In this document: positions 8,620 to 18,600 of the stretch, piece after piece
Position numbering within the stretch: position 1 is the first letter of the stretch
Layout of the letters: each line of letters begins with the position of its first letter
DNA from: Allorhizobium ampelinum S4
GTDB lineage: Bacteria > Pseudomonadota > Alphaproteobacteria > Rhizobiales > Rhizobiaceae
NCBI RefSeq assembly: GCF_000016285.1
Contig: NC_011982.1
Coordinates: forward strand, 1 to 64,000
Direction: 5' to 3'
Length of the DNA: 64,000 bases
Notes under the pieces: generated by a model
Seen by the model: only the letters and a program-made list of their open reading frames with translations
The model's database searches: none
Told to the model about the DNA's origin: nothing
Made by a program: the position numbers and the translations under genes

Positions 8620-9499
8620 GGATACGCTCGCACCCTCCGCTTCCACGACTCCCACTTCGTCGCCCCGCCTGCCGGGCTGGGCCCTGCCGCGTGGTCGCGA
8701 CACCAGCGAGACCGGCGCTGCCTTCGCCGCCGGTATCCTCTCGACGATCTGATCCGCCGACCCTCCATGGCTTGGCTGATGGCGCGATCGGCTCGCCCTC
8801 AAATCGGCTGCCGTGGCTGCCAAGACGCTTGGCCGCAATGAAGAGGATGGCGCCATCCGGGACGCCGTCCTGCTGACCGTCACCGGCGACGATCCCGGCC
8901 CGGCCGGAAACCTGTTTGTGGCGACACGAATGCTGACCCGCCGGTCCGGACCCGTCACCACCTCCTTTGTCAAAGAACTCGCTGATCTTTTAGGGCTTCG
9001 GTGGAACAACGGACTTGCCTCAACTCCCGATATCGTCGATTCTGCCATCCAGTCCGGGCGAGCAGCACCCTTCGCGGTGGCGGACCTTATTACGGCGATC
9101 TTTGCCGTTCGCCCGGATGCTGAGGTGCTGGCGCTTGCGCTGGCCGAGGTCGTCCTGGCGCATAAGCTCAATTGGCCAAAGTCTGTGCCGCTGCTGCTGC
9201 CCGAACGCTATGGGCCGGCTTTTCGCACGATCGGCGGACGAGGCCGGGTTCGGCCGGGCGAGCCGGCTTTTCCAAAAGCCATCTGCCTGGCGTTGGTCGA
9301 TGGTGTCGAGGGGGCGCTCCGCGCCGCCGTAGAGATCGACCGTCGCGCCGGCCGACTGCTGGCGGCGGCGCCGAAACTGCGCACCAAAGGCGCCGAGCCT
9401 GTTATCCCCAAACTTCTTAGCGAGGACACGGTGCCCGCCTCGGCGCCCGGCAGCAATCTCTCTCGCTGGGCGGCTAACCGGCTGTTCGAACGGCTTTGA
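8620..9499 (+). pseudogene. DUF1403 family gene with a broken 5' part
   Basis: The C-terminal 228 residues from 8813 are open (AAKTLGRNEEDGAIRDAVLLT...LSRWAANRLFERL) and match the DUF1403 family common on rhizobial plasmids. An apparent N-terminus begins at 8620 (MDTLAPSASTTPTSSPRLPGW) but is in another frame. The expected LDDLIR...DPPW...WRDRLALKSA sequence is spread over more than one frame and has an in-frame TGA at 8777-8779. At least two indels and one stop are therefore needed to explain it. A shorter protein initiated downstream cannot be excluded. It lies directly upstream of the scpB-like gene. Confidence 0.75.
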
Positions 9500-9561
9500 G
9501 GCGGTGCGCGAGCTGTCCGGTCCCTCCTCCTTTCGGATCTTTGGGTTGTGAGGCGGTTGAT

Positions 9562-10257
9562 ATGAGCTCAAGACAGCCACACCGCATCGCGAAAAAGAAT
9601 CAAAAGAATCCCCAGGACGATGTCCTGTTTGATCGGGAGCTGAAGGATTTGCCAACGGAATTGCGCTGGCGAGAATGGATGATGGAGGTCGAGGCCGTGA
9701 TTTTTGCCTCCGCCGAGCCAGTTCCCCGCGAAACCTTGGCACGCGTGGTGGGAAAAGACTGCAGCATCGATTTGCTGATCGATGATTCGAGCGAGGAACT
9801 GCGAGATCGGCCTTACGAACTGGTGTCAGTGGCCGGTGGCTGGCAACACCGAACCCGTTCGCGGTTCGCCGGCGCGATCCGGGCCTCAACGGCTCCGACG
9901 CGGGGAGGGGCGGCGGCACTCTCCGAGTTTGAGGCGATGGTGCTGATGGCGGTGGGATATTTCCAGCCGGTCACCCGTACCGAGCTGTCGAAGATCTTTG
10001 GCAAGGAGGTGAGCCGTGACGTGATCGCTGCACTTCGCGGCGCAGGTTTCTTGGCGTCCGGACCACGCAGCCCTACTCCCGGAGCACCTTATACCTATGT
10101 GACGACCAAGCATTTCTTCTCCGCCTTCGGGTTGGAAACGCTCCGCGATCTCCCGGATATCGAAGCGCTTGAAGATGCCGGGTTGTTCAGCCGGAAGGGT
10201 GAACTTCAGATTATGGACAGCGCACATGGGGAAGAGGGTGAGATGGAAGATGGCTAG
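9562..10257 (+). CDS. scpB: ScpB-like segregation and condensation protein
   Basis: A 231-residue homologue of ScpB, the winged-helix subunit of SMC-ScpAB condensin. Characteristic segments are MMEVEAVIFASAEPVPRETLARVVG at the N-terminal winged helix and LSEFEAMVLMAVGYFQPVTRTELSKIFGKEVSRDVIAALRGAGF in the second. The ATG at 9562 (MSSRQPHRIAKK) is preferred to an in-frame ATG at 9496 that would add a poorly conserved leader. No scpA or smc is present in the window, so it may act with chromosomal partners or independently in plasmid maintenance. It follows the DUF1403 pseudogene. Confidence 0.85.
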   Translation: MSSRQPHRIAKKNQKNPQDDVLFDRELKDLPTELRWREWMMEVEAVIFASAEPVPRETLARVVGKDCSIDLLIDDSSEELRDRPYELVSVAGGWQHRTRSRFAGAIRASTAPTRGGAAALSEFEAMVLMAVGYFQPVTRTELSKIFGKEVSRDVIAALRGAGFLASGPRSPTPGAPYTYVTTKHFFSAFGLETLRDLPDIEALEDAGLFSRKGELQIMDSAHGEEGEMEDG

Positions 10258-10346
10258 TCGTGCGATCTGGAACGGAGCTAGAGTCGGAGTCTACCCCGTC
10301 GGCAAGCTGCTTGGTATCATAAGCAAAAACCGAGGCTTCGCTTTTC

Positions 10347-10670
10347 TCACGTGGTGAGCGGAACAACGATTCGGATGGATGTCTTGCTGTCGAGAACAAT
10401 GTGGAGATCACGCAGCATGCCAGCGGCTGTGAGAAAAGCGTTCCGCACCTGGTCATCCGTCCGCCAACCCTGTTCGATGGATAAGGCCGTTGTGTGGAGG
10501 TCCAAAACAACATCACGACCAGGCCCGTTCGGCATCCCGATTGCCGCGCGCATCTCGCGAATGGTGGTGACAGCCCGTTCCAGCAATCTGCGTTTCTGGT
10601 ATGCGTCAAGGCGGTCCAATTGATTGGCACCGCGGACAAGCTTTGCAATGAAATCCGACGTCTGGGACAT
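10347..10670 (-). CDS. Hypothetical protein
   Basis: The minus-strand frame is open from 10919, but the ATG at 10670 (MSQTSDFIAKLVRGANQLDRLD) gives a compact, plausible 107-residue protein; the upstream extension is Cys/Arg-rich and looks non-coding. The sequence is helical (YQKRRLLERAVTTIREMRAAIG). No known family is recognised. It stands alone between scpB and the IS110 remnant. Confidence 0.55.
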   Translation of the reverse strand: MSQTSDFIAKLVRGANQLDRLDAYQKRRLLERAVTTIREMRAAIGMPNGPGRDVVLDLHTTALSIEQGWRTDDQVRNAFLTAAGMLRDLHIVLDSKTSIRIVVPLTT

Positions 10671-11010
10671 AGGGCAACGCTGATCAATTGGGTGCGGAGA
10701 GTCAATACTCGGTTGTCCGTCGGCTTTATTCGCGTACATGTTCTGTAGGTTGGTGTGATTGGCCTGCATCAGAAGTGAGGCTGCTGACGTTTGATCTGCG
10801 GATGAAATTGACTTGGTGTCGAACCGGCGGCACGGTTCAGACAGTTCCGCTCCACAACATGCGCGAGTGGCATGCCGGCCACGTCCGCCACGCTGAACTG
10901 CATCGGTTTCGGATGACAATTAGTAGGCTTGATGAGGTGGACGGCCTCCTACCGCGGCACGTGAGGTGCCATAGTGCGGCTGTTAGGAGCCGCAAATCGG
11001 AGGACCGTCC
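10671..11010. other. Intergenic stretch leading into the IS110 remnant
   Basis: No convincing gene is seen in these 340 bases. The last 90 bases before the IS110 start contain a GCGGCACGTGAGGTGCC imperfect dyad and are probably the IS110 left end, but no inverted repeat marks the boundary. Confidence 0.4.
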
Positions 11011-11858
11011 ATGAAGGAAATTGTCACAGTCGGCGTTGATATTGCCAAGAACGTCTTTCAGGTTCACGGAGTTGACGCACAAGGTGTTGTGGTGGTGCGC
11101 CGGAAGCTTCGCCGCAGCAAGGTTTCAGGATTCTTCGAAAGTCTGCCACCTTGTCTGATTGGTATCGAAGCTTGTGCGACAGCACATCATTGGGCGCGAC
11201 ATCTGATGGCGCTTGGACATGAGGTCAAGCTGATGCCAGCGGCTTATGTGAAGCCCTATGTCAAGCGGCAAAAGAATGACGCGGCAGACGCGGAAGGCAT
11301 CTGTGAAGCGGTTCAACGTCCGACGATGCGGTTTGTGCCGGTCAAGAGCAAGGAACAGCAGGGAGTGCTGATGCTGCACCGCGCCCGAGAGTTGCTTGTT
11401 CGTCAAAGAACGATGCTGATCAATGCGTTGCGCGCTCACCTGGCGGAGCTTGGTATCGCCACCCGGCTCGGGCCGATGGGCGTAAAGGATGCGGTGGCAG
11501 TGATTGAAGGCATCGACCAACACTTGATCCCGGAGATCGTGCAACATGCTTTGTCTCCCCTGTGCGATCAACTGCGCCATGTTCACACGAAGATCGAAGA
11601 GATGGACCGGCAGATACTCGAATGGCACCGTTCGAGTGCGCTCAGCCAGCGTCTGGCGACGATCCCGGGTATTGGGCCGGTTACGGCCAGTGCGATTGCA
11701 GCGACGATCACGGATGTCTCAAGCTTTCGTTCCGGGCGGCAATTGGCGGCGTGGATCGGTCTCGTTCCCCGGCAGAGTTCTTCCGGCGGCAAGGAGCGTC
11801 TTGGCAGGATCACGAGGCAGGGCGATCCCTACATACGCCGCTTGCTGGTGATTGGGGC
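11011..11858 (+). pseudogene. IS110-family transposase, 3'-truncated
   Basis: The first 283 residues are a clear IS110-type DEDD transposase: VTVGVDIAKNVFQVHGVD at the N-terminus, KNDAADAEGICEAVQRP, and the transposase_20 region LATIPGIGPVTASAIAATI...SGRQLAAWIGLVPRQ. The frame then runs into the left end of an IS6-family element at 11859 and stops at 11868, about 55 residues short of the usual length. The transposase is presumably dead. Confidence 0.9.
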
Positions 11859-12676
11859 GGCACTGTAAAGTTAACCTGGCATCGATCAACATTTGGGATC
11901 TTGTGGCATGACCAGATTTGCCCGTGATCCTCTTTATCGTCTCCATCGATTTACAGCCGAGGTGATTGCCCATGCCGTTTGGCTCTATTTCCGGTTTCCG
12001 CTGAGCCTGCGGATGGTCGAGGATATGCTGGCTGCCCGTGGCCTCATCGTCTCTCACCAAACCGTGAGGCTCTGGGCGGAGAAGTTCGGTAGACATTTTG
12101 CCAATGATATCCGCAAGCGATCTGCCGGCAGGCTCGGTGACAAATGGCACTTCGACGAGGTTGTCATCACGATCGCCGGCAAGAAACATTGGCTCTGGCG
12201 CGCCGTCGATCAGGACGGTTTTGTTCTCGACGTGCTGGTGCAAAGCCGCCGCGATGCCAAGGCGGCAAAGCGTTTGATGCGAAAGCTTCTGAAAGGGCAA
12301 TGCCGTGCGCCGCGTGTGATAATCACCGACAAGCTTCGATCCTACGGTGCGGCGAAGCGTGATATCATGCCCGGTATCGAACATCGCTCGCACAAGGGCC
12401 TGAACAATCGGGCCGAGAATTCTCATCAGCCTGTCCGACGGCGTGAAAGGATTATGAGGCGCTTCAAGTCAGCGAGGCACCTTCAACGGTTCGTTTCCAT
12501 CCACGATCCGATTGCCAACCTCTTTCACGTTCCCCGCCACGACATTCCATCCACCCATCATCGCGAATTGCGAGAAACAGCCATGCAAACATGGTACCAA
12601 ATCGCTGGCATTCAAGCCGCCTAAACCAAAACCTCAACCCCAAATCATGACTGCGAAGCGCTAAGTTTACATTGCC
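11859..12676 (+). mobile_element. IS6-family element, copy 1 (818 bp)
   Basis: The ends GGCACTGTAAAGTTAAC (11859) and, in complement, GGCAATGTAAACTTA (12676) form imperfect inverted repeats around one transposase gene. The 8-bp flanks (ATTGGGGC and TGGCGGGT) do not match, so this is not a simple insertion. It shares ends and near-identical sequence with copies at 23993, 28460, 33338 and 49211. Confidence 0.93.
11908..12624 (+). CDS. IS6-family transposase (copy 1)
   Basis: A 238-residue DDE transposase of the IS6/IS26 family. The catalytic signature is intact: KWHFDEVVIT (D), PRVIITDKLRSY (D) and RAENSHQPVRRRERIMRRFKS (E, with the typical R-R-E-R). The start MTRFARDPLY is used by all copies. 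This copy carries allele A residues (RLHRFTAE, DIRKRSAG), shared with copy 5. Confidence 0.93.
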   Translation: MTRFARDPLYRLHRFTAEVIAHAVWLYFRFPLSLRMVEDMLAARGLIVSHQTVRLWAEKFGRHFANDIRKRSAGRLGDKWHFDEVVITIAGKKHWLWRAVDQDGFVLDVLVQSRRDAKAAKRLMRKLLKGQCRAPRVIITDKLRSYGAAKRDIMPGIEHRSHKGLNNRAENSHQPVRRRERIMRRFKSARHLQRFVSIHDPIANLFHVPRHDIPSTHHRELRETAMQTWYQIAGIQAA

Positions 12677-12760
12677 TGGCGGGTTTCATCCGGCCGCCTG
12701 AGGTGTTCAAGGTAGTGGCGAAGCATTCGGCAGAACTGGAAGGTCAACAGCCCGATCAGT

Positions 12761-13006
12761 TTGAAAACCTTGTCTTCGATACTTCCTTTCCAATCCGACA
12801 CAGTGCCGTATCGGGCCCTCGGAGGCCGCCGAGTGGCTGTGATCGACGACAATGTCGGATCATCACGCGACTGGGATGGCGATACAGCGGAAGCGGCTGC
12901 ATTCTGGAACGAACGTATCGCAACCTTGCCGGACCGGGAAAAACGTGATGTCGAGACTTTCCTCCCGTCCTTGAACGATGAGAGTGACGAGCCAGCCTCC
13001 AAGTGA
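12761..13006 (+). CDS. Possible 3' remnant of a small ORF before the cupin gene
   Basis: The last 58 codons (VAVIDDNVGSSRDWDGDTAEAAAFWNER...) look protein-like and acidic, whereas the first part is probably fused junk from the neighbouring IS6 junction. No family is recognised. It ends 28 bases before the cupin gene, so the pair may once have been co-transcribed. The call is weak. Confidence 0.35.
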   Translation: MKTLSSILPFQSDTVPYRALGGRRVAVIDDNVGSSRDWDGDTAEAAAFWNERIATLPDREKRDVETFLPSLNDESDEPASK

Positions 13007-13034
13007 CATCGGCGCCCAGCGTAGGTTATCCCAG

Positions 13035-13523
13035 ATGAATGTCGAGAAAGTGCTTTTCCCACGAAGCGACTGGGTACCGAATAACCAACGGTTTCCAGTT
13101 CTGGTCTATCGAGCCGCCATGCTGGATTGCCAGTCTTCCGACTTCGAACATACCTTCGCACGGAATGGATGGACCGGCATCTGGCGCAACGGCGTTTTCG
13201 ATTATCAGCACTATCACTCCGGCGCTCATGAGGTGCTCGGGGTCGGGCGCGGCAACGCCACGCTCCTGATAGGCGGTCCGACCGGCAAGGCGTTCGAAGT
13301 CGCGACGGGCGACTGTCTTATCCTCCCTGCGGGAACAGGCCATCGCAAACTGGAGTCGTCGCCTGATTTCCAGGTCGTCGGCGCTTATCCGCCGGGTCAG
13401 CACGCCGACATCCAGACAGAAGCGGCCTCACCCGAAATGCAAGAGGCAATCTCGTCATTGCCACTGCCGGATACAGACCCTCTGTTTGGATCATCCGGTG
13501 GCATACTGGAGACGTGGCGATGA
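13035..13523 (+). CDS. Cupin-domain protein
   Basis: A 162-residue single cupin barrel. Motif 1 is visible as YQHYHSGAHEVLGVGRG (H-x-H...E), followed by GDCLILPAGTGHRKLE for motif 2. Small metal-binding cupins of this type act as enzymes or sensors; the substrate cannot be told. The ATG at 13035 (MNVEKVLFPRSDWVPNN) is preferred to an in-frame upstream start at 12978. It overlaps the next small gene by ATGA, suggesting translational coupling just ahead of the Ku genes. Confidence 0.85.
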   Translation: MNVEKVLFPRSDWVPNNQRFPVLVYRAAMLDCQSSDFEHTFARNGWTGIWRNGVFDYQHYHSGAHEVLGVGRGNATLLIGGPTGKAFEVATGDCLILPAGTGHRKLESSPDFQVVGAYPPGQHADIQTEAASPEMQEAISSLPLPDTDPLFGSSGGILETWR

Positions 13524-13708
13524 GAATTCCGACTTCGGACGATCCGGCACCCGAAAGGCGCCGTGCCCTTTCCCGTCTTCGCCAGATGGAGATCATAGAG
13601 GGCCTCCTGGAATTCGACCTCGCCAGCCTTGAGCAATATGCGGACGCCGTCGCCGAGGAGCGGCAAAATCTTACGAAACGATTTTTGCCGACCGGGTCCG
13701 ATTGCTAA
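13520..13708 (+). CDS. Small hypothetical protein
   Basis: This 62-residue ORF starts with an ATGA overlap with the cupin gene (MRIPTSDDPAPERRRALSRLRQMEIIEGLLEFD). It is helical and charged with no recognised domain. The overlap and spacing support a real translated partner of the cupin gene. Confidence 0.55.
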   Translation: MRIPTSDDPAPERRRALSRLRQMEIIEGLLEFDLASLEQYADAVAEERQNLTKRFLPTGSDC

Positions 13709-13817
13709 GTGGCCTTGCTCACGTAATTTTGGCTTGAGCGCCCACTTGGTGAAAGCATTGTCCGGAACAAAGCCGCCGTGCTACCGTTTATGCGCGCAAG
13801 GACTTGGAGGGACACAG

Positions 13818-14705
13818 ATGGCAGCGCATCGGGCTCAGTGGAAGGGTCACTTGAAGGTCGGCGAACTGAGCTGTGCCGTCGGGCTTTACACCGCAGCGTC
13901 CACATCAGAGCGGCTCAGCTTCCACATGATCAACGAGGCGACGGGAAACCGTTTGAGGCGCGAATTCATCGACAGCGAGACCGAGGAGACAGTAGAACGC
14001 GATCAACAGGTGAAGGGCTTTGAGACCGGCAACGGTGATTATATCATGATCGACCCGGAAGAAGTCGCGGCAGTCGTGCCGGACTCCGACAAGATGCTGG
14101 AGGCCGAAGCCTTTATCCCCTGCGGAAAAATCGATGACGTCTATTTCGACAAGCCCTACTACCTCGTCCCGGTCGATGATGCGGATCATGACGCTTTCAC
14201 CAGCATTCGGGATGCCTTGGTCAAGACCAGTGCCACGGCAATTGCGCGGACGGTCCTCTTCCGCCGGATGCGAACCGTCCTGATCCGGGCGCATGGTAAA
14301 GGCATTATCGCGACGACCCTCAACTTTGACTACGAGGTCCGATCCTCCCAGGAGGCATTCAAGGATGTTGCGAAGATCAAGGTCGAAGCCGAAATGCTTG
14401 AACTGGCCAAGCATATTATCGGAACAAAGAAGGGTGACTTCGACCCGGCCAAGTTCGATGACCGCTATGAAGACGCACTGGCCGCCCTGGTAAAGGCAAA
14501 GGCCGAAGGCAAGGCCCTTCCGAAGCCGAAGCCCGTCAAGGTCTCCAAACCCAACGATCTCCTGAAGGCGCTGCAGGAGAGTGCTGGCATGGGTAAGCCG
14601 TCGGCGAAGAAACCGAAGGCCGCCAACGCCAACGCGGGCAAGAAAGCGCCTGCTTCAAAGTCCACCAAGAGCCGGGCAAAACCCGCAGCTAAGAAAGCGA
14701 GCTGA
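13818..14705 (+). CDS. ku: Ku protein, non-homologous end joining (first copy)
   Basis: A 295-residue bacterial Ku, the homodimeric ring that binds double-strand DNA ends and recruits LigD. It begins MAAHRAQWKGHLKVGELSCAVGLYTAAS, with ITGNRLRR and VKGFE-type Ku-core segments, and ends in a Lys/Ala/Pro-rich tail (KKPKAANANAGKKAPASKS) typical of Ku C-terminal extensions. The ATG at 13818 follows GGAGGG and is preferred over longer in-frame openings from 13629. Three bases separate it from a second ku gene, and ligD lies opposite. Confidence 0.95.
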   Translation: MAAHRAQWKGHLKVGELSCAVGLYTAASTSERLSFHMINEATGNRLRREFIDSETEETVERDQQVKGFETGNGDYIMIDPEEVAAVVPDSDKMLEAEAFIPCGKIDDVYFDKPYYLVPVDDADHDAFTSIRDALVKTSATAIARTVLFRRMRTVLIRAHGKGIIATTLNFDYEVRSSQEAFKDVAKIKVEAEMLELAKHIIGTKKGDFDPAKFDDRYEDALAALVKAKAEGKALPKPKPVKVSKPNDLLKALQESAGMGKPSAKKPKAANANAGKKAPASKSTKSRAKPAAKKAS

Positions 14706-14708
14706 TCG

Positions 14709-15530
14709 ATGGCACCGCGTCGTCCCTATTGGAGAGGTTACCTCAAGCTTTCGCTCGTCACTTGCCCTGTGGCCATGACCCCGGCGACCTCTGAATCGGA
14801 AAAGGTTCGCTTCCACACGCTCAATAAGGACACAGGCAATCGTGTCGTCTCGCACTATGTCGACAGCGTCACCGGAAAACCCGTGAAGGACGAGCAAGAG
14901 GCCAAGGGCTACGAGCGTGGCGAGAACGACTACGTACTTCTGACAGACGAGGACCTGGAGTCCGTCGAGCTGGAGACGGTCCGCACGATCGATATCGAGA
15001 AATTCATCCCACGCGGAAGCATCGAATGGGTTTACTTGGAAACGCCCTTCTATCTTACGGCTAACGACAAGATCGGCGACGAGGCTTTTGCGGTCATCCG
15101 ACAAGCCATGGAGGCCGAGGACGTCGTCGGCGTATCTCGCGTTGTCCTGGGTCGCCGCGAGCGGGCGGTTGTGCTTGAACCACGCGGCGAAGGCATCGTC
15201 GTCTGGACGCTACGCTTTGGCGATGAAGTCCGGCCGGAAAGCGAGTATTTTACCGGCATCGAGAAAAAGTCGGATGCAAAGGGCGTGTCGGCCGTCGAGG
15301 CAGTTATCAAAAAGCGCATGCAGGACTGGTCACCGGAGATGGTGTCCGATCCTATTCAAGAAAGCTTGCTGAAGCTCATCGCCGATAAGAAGAAGGCAAA
15401 GAAACCGAGCAAAGCGAAGGCTTCGAAATCCACAAAGGGCGACGACGAGGAAAAGAGCAACGTCGTCAACATCATGGATGCCTTGAAAAAGTCGGTTGCC
15501 AAAGAACTCAAATCCCGCAAAGCCGGATGA
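14709..15530 (+). CDS. ku: Ku protein, non-homologous end joining (second copy)
   Basis: A second, divergent Ku of 273 residues (MAPRRPYWRGYLKLSLVTCPVAMTPATS; EKVRFHTLNKDTGNRV; EAKGYERGENDYVLL) with a Lys-rich tail. Rhizobia commonly carry several ku genes in tandem, and the two may form homo- or heterodimers. It begins three bases after the first ku stop, so the pair is one operon. Its stop lies 63 bases from the end of the convergent ligD. Confidence 0.95.
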   Translation: MAPRRPYWRGYLKLSLVTCPVAMTPATSESEKVRFHTLNKDTGNRVVSHYVDSVTGKPVKDEQEAKGYERGENDYVLLTDEDLESVELETVRTIDIEKFIPRGSIEWVYLETPFYLTANDKIGDEAFAVIRQAMEAEDVVGVSRVVLGRRERAVVLEPRGEGIVVWTLRFGDEVRPESEYFTGIEKKSDAKGVSAVEAVIKKRMQDWSPEMVSDPIQESLLKLIADKKKAKKPSKAKASKSTKGDDEEKSNVVNIMDALKKSVAKELKSRKAG

Positions 15531-15593
15531 TCTCTGCCTATCTTGAGCGGCGGCGACGCCACCTAATGGCTTCTTGAAGCGGGCAATGTATGG

Positions 15594-18275
15594 TCACGCA
15601 GCCCGCCTCATAAGTTTCTCCAAGCGCTTGATCGCCTGCTCTAGCGGCCTTTGACCATCGCAATAGTCCTGCCACGCCGTATTATCCTTCAGAAGTCCAG
15701 GCACCGTGCGAATTGTGAACCGCTTCGGATCGAGACCTTTTTTTACTTGAGCCCAGTTCAAGGGCATCGAGACGGTTGCTCCCGGCCGGGCACGGGGCGA
15801 CAGGGGAGCCACCGCCGTCGAGGTGCGGTCGTTTCTCAGATAATCCAGGAAGATACGGCCTTCACGCTGCGCCTTGGACATCTTGGTCAGGTAAAGCTCG
15901 GGATTGTCGCGGGCCATCTGCAGACACACGTCGTGCGCGAAAGCCTTGCCTTCGTCCCAGCTCAGCTTCTTGCCCTTCGGAACAGCGAGCGGCGTTACAA
16001 CATGGAGCCCTTTGCCGCCCGTCGTCTTGCAGAAGCTGACCAGACCCAGCTCTTCAAGCCGATCCCTGATTTCTCGTGCACCTTCTACCACTGTCGCGAA
16101 GTCGACATCCGGGCCTGGGTCCAGATCGAAGACGAGACGACCGGGGACTTCAGGCTGATAGGGTTCGCAGTTCCACGGATGTAGCTCGGCGCCGCCGATC
16201 TGTGCGATCGCGGCCAAACCCTCGACGCGGCCGATCTGGAGGTACGGCTGCTTGTCGCCTGAGACTTTCACCTGTTCGATCAGGTTTGATGTCCCCTGCA
16301 TCGCATGCCTTTGGAAGAACTGCTCCCCGCCAATACCGTCAGGCGTGCGAATGATTGAGCACGGCCGGCCCTTGATATGATCGATGAGCCAAGGCCCGAC
16401 TGCCTCATAATAGTGAGCGAGGTCCACTTTCGTTACGGGTTCGCCATCAAGTGCGTCAGGCCACAACTCCTTGTCCGGGCTGGAGACCAGGACGCCCATG
16501 ACGTCGACCTTTGCACCCTTGCGAAGACGGGAAGATGTCGTCGGCGTCGGGGCCGGCTTGCGAGCAGTTTCCGGGTCGGGCGTATCGACTTCGGCAGGTT
16601 CTGCCGGCTTCTCGGCCTCGACTTCTTTTGCGGGCTTATCCTCTCGCAGCCCCTTGAACGCAGCCTGGCGCACTTGCCCATCAGCCGTCCAGCCGGCGAA
16701 TTCGATCTCGGCTACCAGTTCCGGCTTCAGCCATACGATCTCGGCGGCTTTTTTTGGGGCGCCTATTCCGGTGAACGGCGATTTCGACGCTTCCAACGCT
16801 TGAAGCTTCGGTAGGATCTGGTCGACGACCTTCGCTCCATAGCCCGTTCCCACCCGTCCGACATAGACGAAATGGTCGCCCCGATAGACACCGACCAGCA
16901 GCGATCGGAAGGCACCGTTGGTCGTGGCATAGGCTCCGATGACCACCTCGTGCCCGGCCCGGCACTTGGATTTCGTCCAGGTGTCACTCCGGCCGGATTG
17001 GTATGGTGCATCGCCCTTTTTCGACACGATGCCTTCCAGCGAAAGTCGGCACGCCGACTTCAGCACGGCGTCTCCGCCTGTCTCGAAATGCTCGACGAAC
17101 CTCAGACGCGGATCGTCACCCGCATCGGACAGCATTGCCGACAATCGTTCTTTGCGCTCGGTGAGCGGAGCTTCGCGGAGATCTTCCTCACCTTCGAATA
17201 GCAGATCGAAACCGAAGAAGACGAGGTCATCGGTCTTTTCTTCCGAAAGTGCTGCCTGAAGGGCGGCGAAGTCCGGCGCACCATGATTGTCGAGAGCGCA
17301 GATCTCTCCGTCGATAATACAATCGGGAAGTGACGAGGCAGCCTTGGCGATAGCGGGCCATTTCGCAGTCCAGTCCAGGCCTTTGCGGGTTTTCAGGGTG
17401 ACATTGCCATCCACCACCCGCATCTGGATCCGGTAGCCATCGAACTTGACTTCGTGGATCCATCCCTCGGCAGAAGGCGGGCGGGAGAACGTTTCGCAAA
17501 GCTGCGGTGGCACGAATTCCGGCATACCGGTGTTCGGCTGCTTTGCAGCAGCGGCGGCTTTCTTGGTCGGCTTTGCCTTCGTCTTCGTTCCGGCCTTTCG
17601 CTCGTCGGCGGCCAGGCCCTCGGTGCTATCCCAGACAGCATCAGCCTCGACGACGGAGCCCTGCGTCATGAAAGGTTTCGGCTTGCGGCCCTTTCCCGAC
17701 GCGATCGCCTCCATCGTGCGACCGGACGCAACGGAGGTGTCGTTCTCCTCCAGGATGGCTGCGCCGTTCTCCTCAACCGCATGGTCGTCGTGGTGCTTAA
17801 TCAGGAGCCAATTGGTGCGCTTCTCGCCCTCGCGTCCGCGCATCCGGACGAGCACAAAACTACCGTGCAGGCGCTCGCCTTCGAGCGTGAATTTGAAATC
17901 GCCCTTGGCCAGGGCTTGTTCCGCCGTTTTGTTTCCCTCGGGTTCCCAATATCCCCGGTCCCAGAGCATGACGGTTCCGCCACCGTATTGACCCTTGGGG
18001 ATGGTGCCTTCGAAGTCGCCATAGTCGAGCGGGTGATCTTCGACCTCGACCGCCAATCTCTTGTCATGTGGATCGAGTGATGGACCTTTGGTGACCGCCC
18101 AGGATTTGAAAACACCATCCATCTCGATCCGAAGATCGTAATGGAGCCGTGTAGCGTCGTGCTTCTGGATGACGAAGCGACGGCGGTTCGATGACTTCAC
18201 CCCGACTTCACCGCTGGGCTCGGCGGTTTTCTTGAAGTCGCGTTTCTCGCGGTATTTCGAGAGATTATCGGGCAT
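15594..18275 (-). CDS. ligD: ATP-dependent DNA ligase D (phosphoesterase-ligase-polymerase)
   Basis: LigD performs end processing, gap filling and sealing in bacterial NHEJ. All three domains are visible. The 3'-phosphoesterase at the N-terminus has [16 protein letters not shown] and [19 protein letters not shown]. The ligase domain has the [12 protein letters not shown] adenylation motif (about residue 290) and IDGEICALD. The C-terminal polymerase/primase has [17 protein letters not shown] (catalytic DxD) and [11 protein letters not shown]. Starting at [14 protein letters not shown] (18275) gives 893 residues, a normal three-domain length; an in-frame ATG at 18299 would add eight. It is convergent with the two ku genes. 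Confidence 0.96.
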   Translation of the reverse strand: MPDNLSKYREKRDFKKTAEPSGEVGVKSSNRRRFVIQKHDATRLHYDLRIEMDGVFKSWAVTKGPSLDPHDKRLAVEVEDHPLDYGDFEGTIPKGQYGGGTVMLWDRGYWEPEGNKTAEQALAKGDFKFTLEGERLHGSFVLVRMRGREGEKRTNWLLIKHHDDHAVEENGAAILEENDTSVASGRTMEAIASGKGRKPKPFMTQGSVVEADAVWDSTEGLAADERKAGTKTKAKPTKKAAAAAKQPNTGMPEFVPPQLCETFSRPPSAEGWIHEVKFDGYRIQMRVVDGNVTLKTRKGLDWTAKWPAIAKAASSLPDCIIDGEICALDNHGAPDFAALQAALSEEKTDDLVFFGFDLLFEGEEDLREAPLTERKERLSAMLSDAGDDPRLRFVEHFETGGDAVLKSACRLSLEGIVSKKGDAPYQSGRSDTWTKSKCRAGHEVVIGAYATTNGAFRSLLVGVYRGDHFVYVGRVGTGYGAKVVDQILPKLQALEASKSPFTGIGAPKKAAEIVWLKPELVAEIEFAGWTADGQVRQAAFKGLREDKPAKEVEAEKPAEPAEVDTPDPETARKPAPTPTTSSRLRKGAKVDVMGVLVSSPDKELWPDALDGEPVTKVDLAHYYEAVGPWLIDHIKGRPCSIIRTPDGIGGEQFFQRHAMQGTSNLIEQVKVSGDKQPYLQIGRVEGLAAIAQIGGAELHPWNCEPYQPEVPGRLVFDLDPGPDVDFATVVEGAREIRDRLEELGLVSFCKTTGGKGLHVVTPLAVPKGKKLSWDEGKAFAHDVCLQMARDNPELYLTKMSKAQREGRIFLDYLRNDRTSTAVAPLSPRARPGATVSMPLNWAQVKKGLDPKRFTIRTVPGLLKDNTAWQDYCDGQRPLEQAIKRLEKLMRRAA

Positions 18276-18600
18276 CGGCGTCTCACGGTTGATTTGCAAT
18301 GCAAATGTTGTCCGTGCGGCGTTTGTTCCACCTCTCGTCTAGCAAAAGCTGTGCATTCATCGGAAGGGGTAGCAAGATCCCAATTGTTAGCGTCATTCAA
18401 CGAATGTGGAAGCTACACCCAACTCTACCGGTGCCTTCCGAAGCTGCCGAGATGCCCGCTCTCTTAGGTCAGTAGATAACATGTCGACGGTTCTGATCTC
18501 TTCAAGTCGCTTATCTCTATACAAGGTCGTTAGGCGCAGTAACGCGCTGAGTTGATAGACGATACGGTTATTCGGCTCACGATTGGGTAACTACCGATTA
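18276..18600. other. Upstream region of ligD up to the IS630 insertion
   Basis: About 325 bases with no convincing gene. A minus-strand open stretch of about 60 codons (18398-18585) reads YQLSALLRLTTLYRDKRLEE and may be the 3' end of a lost gene, but it has no start and an in-frame stop just upstream. Confidence 0.35.

Noticed and set aside
7357..8620. Attachment site in a tRNA gene for the tyrosine recombinase
   Set aside because: No tRNA-like sequence is visible around the recombinase or elsewhere in the window.
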